DNA of 22,433 nt. Source: JBDNJM01 sp041687755. GTDB taxonomy: Bacteria > Planctomycetota > UBA1135 > GCA-002686595. The notes beneath the pieces are model-generated. The model saw only the letters and a program-made list of their open reading frames with translations. It was not told the origin of the DNA and made no database searches. Positions within the stretch are counted from its first letter, which is position 1; each line of letters opens with the position of its first letter. Location of the stretch: positions 1 to 22,433 of the forward strand of contig JBDNJM010000080.1 of NCBI GenBank assembly GCA_041687755.1. The letters run 5' to 3'. The position numbers and the translations under genes were made by a program. This document shows positions 1 to 6,433 of this stretch, in pieces.

Positions 1-270
1 GGGCAGTGGATCATCGAAGCCATGGCCAGCGGACTGAGCCACTTCGAGCGAGCAGCAGGATCCATCGCTAAGCACATCAACGGCATCCTCGAGTACGTCC
101 GGACGCGCCGGAACAACGGCCGTGTCGAAGGCCTCAACAGCGAGGCACGCACCATCACCAGGCGCTCCTACGGCTTCCATTCAGCGCCCGCGCTCATCTC
201 GCTGCTCTTCCTCTGCTGCGGGGGCGTTGAGGTCACCCCGGCCTTCACGACACCGTCAGGCACCCACTAA
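1..270 (+). CDS. ISL3 family transposase, C-terminal part (5' cut by window edge)
   Basis: The reading frame is open from base 1 and stops with TAA at 268-270. The 89 visible residues carry the C-terminal signature of ISL3-type DDE transposases: an N-N-G-R-V-E-G-L-N stretch that should include the catalytic glutamate, then a R-R-S-Y-G-F-H-S motif and a hydrophobic L-L-F-L-C-C-G-G tail. The enzyme would catalyse cut-and-paste transposition of the element. The stop codon lies inside the terminal inverted repeat (261-285), so the gene runs right to the end of the IS. The N-terminal zinc finger and first catalytic aspartates are off the window. The transposase beginning at the other window edge is probably from a related or identical element, but the two visible parts do not overlap and cannot be compared directly. 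Confidence 0.88.
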   Translation, partial: GQWIIEAMASGLSHFERAAGSIAKHINGILEYVRTRRNNGRVEGLNSEARTITRRSYGFHSAPALISLLFLCCGGVEVTPAFTTPSGTH

Positions 271-285
271 AGGGACAGGAGAGCC
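261..285. repeat. IS right terminal inverted repeat (IRR)
   Basis: Read inward from 285 on the minus strand it begins GGCTCTCCTG and ends TTTAGTGGGTG, with 4 bases between. It matches 22 of 25 positions of 22092-22116 read on the plus strand; the differences are all in the middle block. A GGCTCT start is typical of ISL3-family ends. Confidence 0.85.
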
Positions 286-344
286 GAGAAGGACGCCAGA
301 GCGCCAAGAGCGGCGAGGGGGAAGAGGAGGAGAAGTCGTTTCAT
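267..344 (-). pseudogene. secreted/lipid-anchored protein gene truncated by the IS
   Basis: An ATG at 342-344 (minus strand) starts a frame of only 25 codons that reads as a textbook signal-peptide start: M-K-R followed by a run of leucines and alanines. It then crosses the IS boundary at 285/286 and hits a stop inside the IS terminal repeat (267-269). Only about 19-20 codons (344 down to 286) are native. The rest of the gene should lie beyond the left IS. It sits 37 bases downstream of the 382-891 gene on the same strand and may have been its operon partner. What the protein did cannot be told from a signal peptide alone. Confidence 0.6.
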
Positions 345-381
345 GGTCAAGATGGAGTAGGTCGTTCGCAGGCGGGTGGGC

Positions 382-891
382 CTAGGACTGGAACGATTGA
401 ATAGTGCGAGGCTTGTTCTTGTTGACGTTGCCGCCGAAGTTGTCGTGTTCGATCGAGGACTCCGGAGTCCCAATGGTCGGGCCGCCAATGGTCCCCGATA
501 TCACGAGCGTGGCCCCTGCACTGCGGACCTTCTCCCGGTCTGCGGGGGGAAGCTTGGCCTTGATCGCAGCCTCAAGCTGTTTGGTCGCCTCTCTGCGGGA
601 GGTGGAGTTGGGCTTGACCTCAATACCGACTTCACAAGGCTCGGACGTGCCGGGCATTTGGAAACGCGCGGTCAAGGTTGCGGTCGGATTGGCAGTGGTC
701 ACCGAGAAGGCCATATCGACGTCGAGGCCGTTCCGATACGCGACTAGGGTCGAAGTCCGACCGGTGGTGGCCTGGGGACCGGGATCTCCTTGGAGCGTGC
801 TCAAGGCGGCGTTTGCTCCGGGAGAGAACATCTGGCCGACGAGCAGGGCCACGCCGAGAAGCAGGGAAAGGGCGGGAATTGCGGATCTCAT
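382..891 (-). CDS. hypothetical secreted protein, 169 aa
   Basis: I do not recognise the family. The protein starts with a plausible signal peptide of about 28 residues: M-R-S, a hydrophobic L-L-L-G-V-A-L-L-V-G core and an A-N-A cleavage site. The mature part has an alternating polar/hydrophobic, Thr- and Val-rich central section (about residues 45-100) suggestive of beta structure. A charged, probably helical segment with several Lys/Glu/Arg follows (about 98-125), then a Gly/Pro-rich stretch and an Asn/Lys-rich tail (T-P-E-S-S-I-E-H-D-N-F-G-G-N-V-N-K-N-K). It has one cysteine. The next gene on the same strand (267-344) also starts with a signal peptide and was cut by the left IS, so the two may have formed an operon of exported proteins. 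Start choice rests on the signal peptide; no strong ribosome-binding site is seen. Confidence 0.6.
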   Translation of the reverse strand: MRSAIPALSLLLGVALLVGQMFSPGANAALSTLQGDPGPQATTGRTSTLVAYRNGLDVDMAFSVTTANPTATLTARFQMPGTSEPCEVGIEVKPNSTSRREATKQLEAAIKAKLPPADREKVRSAGATLVISGTIGGPTIGTPESSIEHDNFGGNVNKNKPRTIQSFQS

Positions 892-1220
892 GTGGGGAAG
901 CGGGGCGTCTAAGCCGCGGTGCGAGCATGGGAGAGGCTGCTTGGGAATGCAGCGAACTGAACAACGCGCCGTTGGCGTCTAGTCGGCCGGCATAGTTCCC
1001 ATGAGTTGCAGTAATAGCCACGGGAGTCCCACCCGCCACTGCGATGGAGCGGCGGTGTTCACCGACTTGCTCGGCCATGATCCCGTGGCCGGTTCCCGCG
1101 TGGACTGCTGTGCAGGAGCGTCGGTGCGCCCGCGCACCAGGCTGCTCAGTCGTGTCGACGGGGAATCGGTCGTGCCCAACCGGTCTCTCGCGGGCAGGGT
1201 GGGCTTGCTATGCCATCGAG
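892..1220. other. 329-base gap without a recognisable gene
   Basis: Short frames occur on both strands (for example 979-1179 minus and 1001-1357 plus), but none has a recognisable domain or a convincing start. It should hold the promoter of the 382-891 gene and the 3' end of the GGT-like transcript. No clear stem-loop terminator was found by eye. Confidence 0.5.
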
Positions 1221-2900
1221 CTAGAACCCCGCCGCCTGGCCGTCCTTGCGGGATTCGCTCGCGCCGTGCAGAACGCCGGTTGCCAGGTTGCGCATCACGG
1301 CCTGGTAGCCGCCGTAGATGCCCTTCGCGTAACCGATGCGGTGGCCGCGGGCCGTGAGCTCTTTGACGATGTCGTACTCGGCGAAGCCTGACTCGATGTT
1401 GAGCACGCCGCCCGTGGTCATGCGTTCGCCGGTTGGCTGGGAGGAGCCGGTGTGGACGAGGCGCGGGGCGTCGCCAGCTTCTTGGAGGTCCATGCCGAAG
1501 TCGAGCAGGTTGATCAGAACTTGGGCGTGGGCCTGGGGCTGGGTCGCGCCGCCCATGACGCCGTAGGCGATCCAGGGCTGGCCGTCCTTGGTCGCGAACG
1601 CGGGGATGATCGTGTGGAACGGGCGCTTGCCGGGCTCGTAGCTGTTGGCGCGGCCGGGGGTCAGGTCAAAGAGCTCGCCGCGGTCTTGGAGGATGAAGCC
1701 GAGGTCGGCGGGGGCCATGCCGCTGCCCATGCCGCGGTAGTTGCTTTGGATTAGGGAGACCATGTTGCCCGCGGCGTCGCCGGTCGCGAGGTAGATGGTG
1801 TCGCCGCGCTCGAGGCGGGCGTCGTCGGCGTCGCCCAGCTGCATGGCCCTCTTGGGGTTGATCAGCTGGCCGCGCTCGGCGGCGTACTCCTTGGAGATCA
1901 GCTGCTCGACCGGCACGTCGGCGAAGTTCATGTCGGCGTAGAACTTGGCGCGGTCCTCGAACGCCAGTTTCTTGGCCTCGGTGAAGACATGCAGGTAGTC
2001 GGCGCTGCCAAAACCCATCTCGGTCAGGTCGTAGGGCTCGAGCAGGTTGAGGATCTGCAGGGCGGCGATGCCCTGGCCGTTGGGCGGGAGCTCCCAGAGC
2101 TCGGTGCCGCGGTAGGAGGTGGAGACCGGATCGACCCACTCGGAGTGGTGGTTGGCGAGATCGTCGTAGGAGAGGAAGCCGCCGTGTGCGGCCATCCAGG
2201 CGTCGATCTCGCGGGCGATTTCACCGCTGTAGAACACGTCGCGGCCGCCTTCGGCGAGGCGCGTCAGGGTGCGGGCGAGGTTGGGGTTGGTCCACAGCTC
2301 GGCTTCGGCGGGCGCGCGGCCGTCGCGAGTGAACTGCTCCTTGAAGCCGGGGTAGCGCGAGAGGATGGGGACGCTGCGGCCCCAGTAGTAGGCGATCAGC
2401 TCGGTGACCGGGAAGCCTTCGGTGGCGTAGCGGATCGCGGGCGCGAGGACGCGCTCCATCGGCAGATGCCCGAGGCGTTTGTGCAGGGTGAACCAGCCGT
2501 CGACGGTGCCCGGGACGCTGACGGGGAGCGGCCCGAGGGCGGGGATCTTGGTCAGGCCGCGCGCTTCGAACTCGGCGAGCGTGAGCGACATTGGCGAGCG
2601 GCCGGAGCCGTTGAGGCCGAGCAGCTGCTCGCCTTCCGCGTCCCAGACGATCGCGAACAGGTCGCCGCCGAGGCCGCAGCCGGTCGGCTCCATCAGCGCG
2701 AGGCACGCGTTGGCGCAGATCGCCGCGTCGATCGCGTTGCCGCCGTCGCGCAGGACCTGGAGGGCGGCCTGGGTGGCGAGCGGCTGACTGGTGGCGACCA
2801 TGCCGCCGGTCGCGAGCACCTCCGAGCGCGTACCAAACGGCTCGCCGGTGACGCGGTCCTGGGGGAGGCTGAGGGCGGTGATCAGGAGGGGCAGCAGCAT
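1221..2900 (-). CDS. gamma-glutamyltranspeptidase family protein (GGT-like, copy 1), 559 aa
   Basis: This is an Ntn-hydrolase of the GGT/cephalosporin-acylase family. Such enzymes are made as a precursor that self-cleaves before a threonine and then transfers or hydrolyses gamma-glutamyl (or acyl) groups. The N-terminal half carries the family's G-G-N-A-I-D-A-A-I and E-P-T-G-C-G-L-G-G-D-L-F motifs. The predicted cleavage/nucleophile threonine is T368 in G-D-T-I-Y-L, followed by G-N-M-V-S-L-I-Q-S-N. Downstream G-V-M-G-G-A-T-Q-P-Q completes the active-site region. The stretch between the R-G-E-L-F and P-G-K-R-P motifs is about ten residues shorter than in E. coli GGT, so the substrate 'lid' loop looks absent, as in YwrD-like and acylase members. 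ATG at 2898-2900 was chosen because a short hydrophobic leader (M-L-L-P-L-L-I-T-A-L-S-L) follows; it may be a minimal signal peptide. A paralogue lies at 20230-21867. Confidence 0.9.
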   Translation of the reverse strand: MLLPLLITALSLPQDRVTGEPFGTRSEVLATGGMVATSQPLATQAALQVLRDGGNAIDAAICANACLALMEPTGCGLGGDLFAIVWDAEGEQLLGLNGSGRSPMSLTLAEFEARGLTKIPALGPLPVSVPGTVDGWFTLHKRLGHLPMERVLAPAIRYATEGFPVTELIAYYWGRSVPILSRYPGFKEQFTRDGRAPAEAELWTNPNLARTLTRLAEGGRDVFYSGEIAREIDAWMAAHGGFLSYDDLANHHSEWVDPVSTSYRGTELWELPPNGQGIAALQILNLLEPYDLTEMGFGSADYLHVFTEAKKLAFEDRAKFYADMNFADVPVEQLISKEYAAERGQLINPKRAMQLGDADDARLERGDTIYLATGDAAGNMVSLIQSNYRGMGSGMAPADLGFILQDRGELFDLTPGRANSYEPGKRPFHTIIPAFATKDGQPWIAYGVMGGATQPQAHAQVLINLLDFGMDLQEAGDAPRLVHTGSSQPTGERMTTGGVLNIESGFAEYDIVKELTARGHRIGYAKGIYGGYQAVMRNLATGVLHGASESRKDGQAAGF

Positions 2901-3146
2901 GGGAGGGCCGGGGTCGATGACGGGTGGAGATAGGCTTTGAGGATACGGCTTCGGCGAAGGAGCGCAGCGCGCGCCGGTGCTGGAGGCACCGGTGGACGGT
3001 GAGGGTCGGGCTGGGAAGCGGGTTCCGGGGGGCCTCGTCCGCACTGGAGCGTTGGGCGAGGAGGTTCGTGGACTTCAAGTCCGCATCCCGCGCTAGCGAG
3101 TGGACGCATGCGGGCGACCCCGGCAACTCGTAGGCTCGGACCTTCC

Positions 3147-4352
3147 ATGGAAGTCTCCGAGTTCTTGATCTTTGCCGCGGCGCTGCTGTTTTACGGACTC
3201 GTGTCCCGGCGCGTGGAGAGCTGGTGGGTCACGCCGCCGATGCTGTTCGCCGGGATCGGGTTCGTGTTCGGGGGGGGGCTGCTGCGCGTTTGTGCACCCG
3301 ACCTCGACCACGGGGTGATAAAGCTGCTGGGCGAAGTGACGCTCGCGCTTGTTCTGTTCACTGATGCGGCGCACATCGACTTCGGGCGGTTGGTGAAGGA
3401 GCGGGCGGCACCGCTGCGCATGCTGGGGTTTGGGTTGCCGGGCGCGATTGCGCTCGGGGGGCTAGCGGCGCTGTGGCTGTTGCCGGAGCTCGGGCTGTGG
3501 CCGGCGATGCTGCTCGGTGCGCTGCTCGCGCCGACGGATGCGGCGCTCGGTCAGGCCGTGGTGAACGCGGAGAGCGTGCCGCTCGATCTGCGGCAGTCGT
3601 TGGAGGTGGAGAGCGGGCTAAACGACGGGATCGCGCTGCCGGTCGTGCTGATGTTTCTGTCGCTTGCGCTGATGTCGGAGGAGGGCAGCGCGGCGAGCTG
3701 GGGGGTGTTCGCGCTGCAGCAGATCGGGTTCGGTGCGCTCATGGGCATCGCGGTGGGGCAGGGGCTCGGGCGGCTGGTTGATCGGTGCTCGGCGCGGGGC
3801 TGGATGAACGACGACTGGGAGCAGCTGTCGGGGCTGGCGCTCGCGCTCACGGCTTACGCGGCCTCGGAGTCGATCGGCGGCAACGGCTTCATCGCCGCCT
3901 TCGTCGCGGGCCTGGTCCTGTTCGGGCGCGGGGAATCGCGGGGCAAGCTGTTGACGTACGGTCACGTGCACGGCGAGCAGCTGGCGCTGCTGATGTTTTA
4001 CGTTTTTGGCGCCACGCTGCTGCCGGGAGCGCTGCATCACGTGGATGGTCCCGCCGTGCTTTACGCAGTGCTCAGCCTGACGGTCGTGCGGATGATTCCG
4101 ATCGGGTTGTCACTGATGGGCTCGAAGACGCCGCCCCTTGGAATGTTGTTCCTGGCCTGGTTCGGACCCCGGGGCTTGGCCTCGATCCTGTTCACGGTCC
4201 TGGTGCTCGAGGCGGAGATGTTCGAGGGCTCGGAGCGCATCGAGGCGGTCGTTTTCCTGACCGTGGCGATCAGCATCGTGGTCCACGGGCTCTCGGCCCT
4301 GCCCTTTGCGGGGCTGTTCGGCAAGCCGGCCGATTCGGGCAACAACGCCTAG
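3147..4352 (+). CDS. CPA1-type Na+(K+)/H+ antiporter (NhaP-like), 401 aa
   Basis: An integral inner-membrane protein with about 11-12 hydrophobic segments over its whole length. It carries the two hallmark motifs of the CPA1 antiporter family: A-P-T-D-A-A-L-G, with the ion-binding aspartate, and E-S-G-L-N-D-G a short distance later. A C-terminal W-F-G-P-R-G-L-A-S-I segment also fits the family. It should exchange Na+ or K+ for protons in pH and salt homeostasis. There is no cytoplasmic RCK/TrkA-type regulatory tail, so this is the short form. The ATG at 3147 puts a membrane helix at the start; an in-frame ATG at 3108 would add 13 unremarkable residues. It is divergent from the GGT-like gene, with 246 bases between the two starts. 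Cation specificity cannot be read from the sequence. Confidence 0.88.
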   Translation: MEVSEFLIFAAALLFYGLVSRRVESWWVTPPMLFAGIGFVFGGGLLRVCAPDLDHGVIKLLGEVTLALVLFTDAAHIDFGRLVKERAAPLRMLGFGLPGAIALGGLAALWLLPELGLWPAMLLGALLAPTDAALGQAVVNAESVPLDLRQSLEVESGLNDGIALPVVLMFLSLALMSEEGSAASWGVFALQQIGFGALMGIAVGQGLGRLVDRCSARGWMNDDWEQLSGLALALTAYAASESIGGNGFIAAFVAGLVLFGRGESRGKLLTYGHVHGEQLALLMFYVFGATLLPGALHHVDGPAVLYAVLSLTVVRMIPIGLSLMGSKTPPLGMLFLAWFGPRGLASILFTVLVLEAEMFEGSERIEAVVFLTVAISIVVHGLSALPFAGLFGKPADSGNNA

Positions 4353-4369
4353 GCTGGGGCGATGCCGCC

Positions 4370-4588
4370 GGAGACTCAGGCACGCCGCTTGCGAAGAAGC
4401 TCGGCTACAAGCCGGGGTCCCGTGCCGCCTTGCGCGGCGCTCCGAAGGACGACGCCAAGCTCGTTGCGCCCCTGCATGAAGGTCCGGAACTGCTGACGAT
4501 GCGCGCAAAGAACCCCGACCTGCTGCACCTCTTCGTGTTCATCGGGCTCGCCCCGGGGATCCTGAATGAAGGGCGGGCGGTGTCGTAG
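4370..4588 (+). pseudogene. DUF3052-like gene remnant
   Basis: Right after the antiporter one frame encodes S-G-T-P-L-A-K-K-L-G-Y-K-P-G-S-R, then L-R-G-A-P, and 40 residues later D-L-L-H-L-F-V-F. This is the order and spacing of the N-terminal half of DUF3052 proteins (S-G-T-P-L-x-K-K-L-G-x-K-P-G ... D-x-x-H-L-F-V). The family is normally about 130-150 residues. Here the similarity ends after about 60 residues, the frame stops at 4588, and no ATG, GTG or TTG start lies just upstream in frame; the nearby ATG at 4362 is in another frame. None of the three downstream frames shows the usual tryptophan-rich second half. It looks like a deletion remnant. The family identification is from memory of its motif. 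Confidence 0.5.
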
Positions 4589-4631
4589 GCTCATGGCACC
4601 GACTCCCACTACCCCACGCCCGAAGAGACCG

Positions 4632-5162
4632 ATGACCCGCGAAGCCCCGCTCGAGAAGACGAAGTTCGGCCTGACGCCTGCCACGAAGGGTTGGTTTGCT
4701 CTCAACCTGAAAGACGCCGCCTGGCACGCGAACGAGGAGTACGGGTGCTGGGCTGGCTTGGAGGCGGAGGACCGCGATGACCAGCTCGGCGTCAACGTGC
4801 ACGTGCTGCAGCCCGGGCAGCCGGCTTGCAAGTACCACGCAGAGAGTCAGACCGAGTCCTTCTTGGTGTTGAGCGGCGAGGCGATGCTGATTGTCGAGGG
4901 CGAGGAGCGGCCGCTGAAGCAGTGGGACTTCGTGCACTGCCCGCCCGGCGTGCATCACCTGTTCGTGGGCTCAGGCGCTGGGCCCTGCGCGATCCTGATG
5001 ATCGGAACGCGGGCGGAGGGCAGCACGCTGCGCTATCCGGTCGAGCCGCTGGCGGCGAAGGTTGGCGGGTCGTCGTCGGAGGACACGAGCGATCCGAAGG
5101 TCGCGTACGCGGGACGGGGACCGATTGAGGAGGTGGCGTCACCGTGGCCGCTGGGCGACTGA
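4632..5162 (+). CDS. cupin-domain protein, 176 aa
   Basis: A single-domain cupin. The first cupin motif runs P-G-Q-P-x-x-x-Y-H(69)-x-E-x-x-x-E(75)-x-x-x-V-L-S-G. The second is D-F-V-H-C-P-P-G-V-H-H(109)-x-F. H69, E75 and H108/H109 are candidate metal ligands. Members of this group are small soluble metal-binding barrels with roles from isomerase or dioxygenase to regulatory sensing, and the sequence does not decide among them. ATG 4632 was chosen because a weak purine-rich site (GAAGAG) sits just upstream and residues before it are Pro/Thr/Arg-rich and uninformative; ATGs at 4566 and 4593 are in the same frame. Its stop is only 12 bases from the converging stop of the lipocalin-like gene, with no visible stem-loop between them. 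Confidence 0.82.
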   Translation: MTREAPLEKTKFGLTPATKGWFALNLKDAAWHANEEYGCWAGLEAEDRDDQLGVNVHVLQPGQPACKYHAESQTESFLVLSGEAMLIVEGEERPLKQWDFVHCPPGVHHLFVGSGAGPCAILMIGTRAEGSTLRYPVEPLAAKVGGSSSEDTSDPKVAYAGRGPIEEVASPWPLGD

Positions 5163-5174
5163 AGCCGGATCGAA

Positions 5175-6332
5175 TCAGCGGGGTGGGGAGGCCCTGTCGT
5201 AACCGGTCAGCTCCACGTATCCGCGGCCGGTGACGGGGGCGCTTGCTGAGGTGCCGGAGACGTCCACCGCGCCCTCCCAGTAGTGCACGCTGACGGGGAG
5301 CTCCTGATCCGGCTGGGCGGCTTCGACGGTCAACTCGAGTTCCTCTGCGGGCAGGCGCAGCGTCCAGGAGGTGGGGTAGTCGGCGCCGGTGCGCGGGCTC
5401 TTCCAGCGGTCGCGCACTTCGATCTCGAAGTCGTCCACGCCCAGATGGCGGGAGCTGCCGTCGGGGGCGACGAGCAGGCCGTGGCTCGTGCGGTCGATGC
5501 CGCCGTCGGCGAGGCGCATGGAGTAGGCCATCAGGTCGCGGCCGTCGTCGAGCTGGAGGGCGAACCAGTCCCAGCCAACTTGGTCTTTGCCAAGCGCGCT
5601 AGTGCTCCATTCGCGGTCGAACCAGCCGCGACCGGTGACGGGGATCGGGTCGCCGCCCAGACGCAGCGTGCCCGTGCCCTCGAGGCGCGTCAGGGAGTAG
5701 TAGTACGAGGCGTCGCCAGTTTCGGGGCCCTTGATCGACAGCCCGTCGGTGCCCTGCAGGACGAGCGGCTTGACGGCTTCGAGGGTGAGGTCGAGCCCGA
5801 AGCCTGAGTCGGCGGCGCGCAGGAGTAGTTGCGGGGATTCGGCGCCGTCGAGTTCGATGCGCCAGTCCTCGAGCCAGACTTCGGTCAGCGCGCCGTTCTG
5901 CTCGGCGCCCGCGAGCCCCGCGGCGCCGCGGGCGAAGCGTTCGAAGGCGTGGAAGCGGCCGGCTTGCGGGTCGGAGAGGGCGAGGTGACCCATCCAGGCT
6001 TCGCGCGTGGCGAAGGCCTCGGGCCGCGCGTCGAGGCCCTCGTCAGCGGGGCTCAGGGCGTTGCGGAACAGGGTCAACTGGTAGCCGTAGCGTCGGCCGT
6101 CGGCGTCTTCGAGGTTGCCGGTGCCGTACCACCACTCGGTGCGGAATTCACGGTGCGGGCCGTGGTCGGCGGGGAAGCGAAAGGCGCGCGGCTCGATGGC
6201 CCGCGCGAAACCCGCGGCGGGTGCGGCGCCCATCAGGGCAGCGAGGTCGAGACCGGAAGCCGAGGGGGGCGCTGGCGAGCAGGCGGCGAGCGCCGGGCTG
6301 GCAACCAGAAGGTGTCGCATCAATTTCACCAT
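5175..6332 (-). CDS. AttH/CrtC-type lipocalin-like lipoprotein, 385 aa
   Basis: It begins with a short lipoprotein signal (M-V-K-L-M-R-H-L-L-V-A then L-A-A-C, lipidated cysteine C18). The family signature F-R-T-E-W-W-Y-G-T-G (residues 63-72) follows, with G-R-G-W-F-D-R-E-W-S and G-W-D-W-F-A-L-Q-L in the second half. These belong to the paired-lipocalin fold shared by AttH, predicted secreted hydrolases and carotenoid 1,2-hydratases. It is the last gene of a four-gene operon, behind an ABC ATPase and FtsX permease. AttH-type proteins often occur next to such transporters, and their biochemical role is not established. The ATG at 6330-6332 was chosen because the lipobox sits at the right distance. 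An in-frame ATG at 6435-6437 overlaps the permease stop (ATGA) but would add 35 residues ahead of the signal. The start and ribosome-binding site lie inside a giant hairpin (6299-6430). Confidence 0.82.
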   Translation of the reverse strand: MVKLMRHLLVASPALAACSPAPPSASGLDLAALMGAAPAAGFARAIEPRAFRFPADHGPHREFRTEWWYGTGNLEDADGRRYGYQLTLFRNALSPADEGLDARPEAFATREAWMGHLALSDPQAGRFHAFERFARGAAGLAGAEQNGALTEVWLEDWRIELDGAESPQLLLRAADSGFGLDLTLEAVKPLVLQGTDGLSIKGPETGDASYYYSLTRLEGTGTLRLGGDPIPVTGRGWFDREWSTSALGKDQVGWDWFALQLDDGRDLMAYSMRLADGGIDRTSHGLLVAPDGSSRHLGVDDFEIEVRDRWKSPRTGADYPTSWTLRLPAEELELTVEAAQPDQELPVSVHYWEGAVDVSGTSASAPVTGRGYVELTGYDRASPPR

Positions 6333-6430
6333 TCTTCTCCAGGCGCTTCCCCGAACGACCTGCAGGTCGGCCGTTCGGGAAATCGCCCGGAGAAGAATGG
6401 TGAAATTGATGCGACACCTTCTGGTTGCCA
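6299..6430. repeat. giant inverted repeat, 62-bp arms, 8-base loop
   Basis: Bases 6299-6360 pair with 6369-6430 around the loop TGCAGGTC. By my base-by-base pairing, 58 of 62 positions match, and the outer 42 are perfect (mismatches only near the loop side). It fills the gap between the permease stop (6434) and the lipocalin-like gene. One arm contains that gene's GGAGAA site, ATG and first 11 codons. The other arm carries the mirror copy of the same sequence on the plus strand. It could be an inverted duplication or an inserted palindromic element. Confidence 0.93.
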
Positions 6431-6433
6431 TGG

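Larger units (their letters stand above)
1..285 (+). mobile_element. ISL3-family insertion sequence, right-hand end
   Basis: This is the distal part of an IS whose left side lies outside the window. It consists of the transposase C-terminus followed by a terminal repeat (261-285). That repeat is nearly the reverse complement of the repeat opening the IS at the other window edge. The outer boundary is placed at 285, where the match stops. ISL3 elements usually make 8 bp target duplications; the adjoining 8 bases here are GAGAAGGA (286-293), whose partner would lie outside the window. Confidence 0.8.

Noticed and set aside
979..1357. Short frames on both strands in the gap after GGT-like copy 1
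   Set aside because: No domain, no plausible ribosome-binding site, and part of the plus-strand frame overlaps the GGT-like gene.
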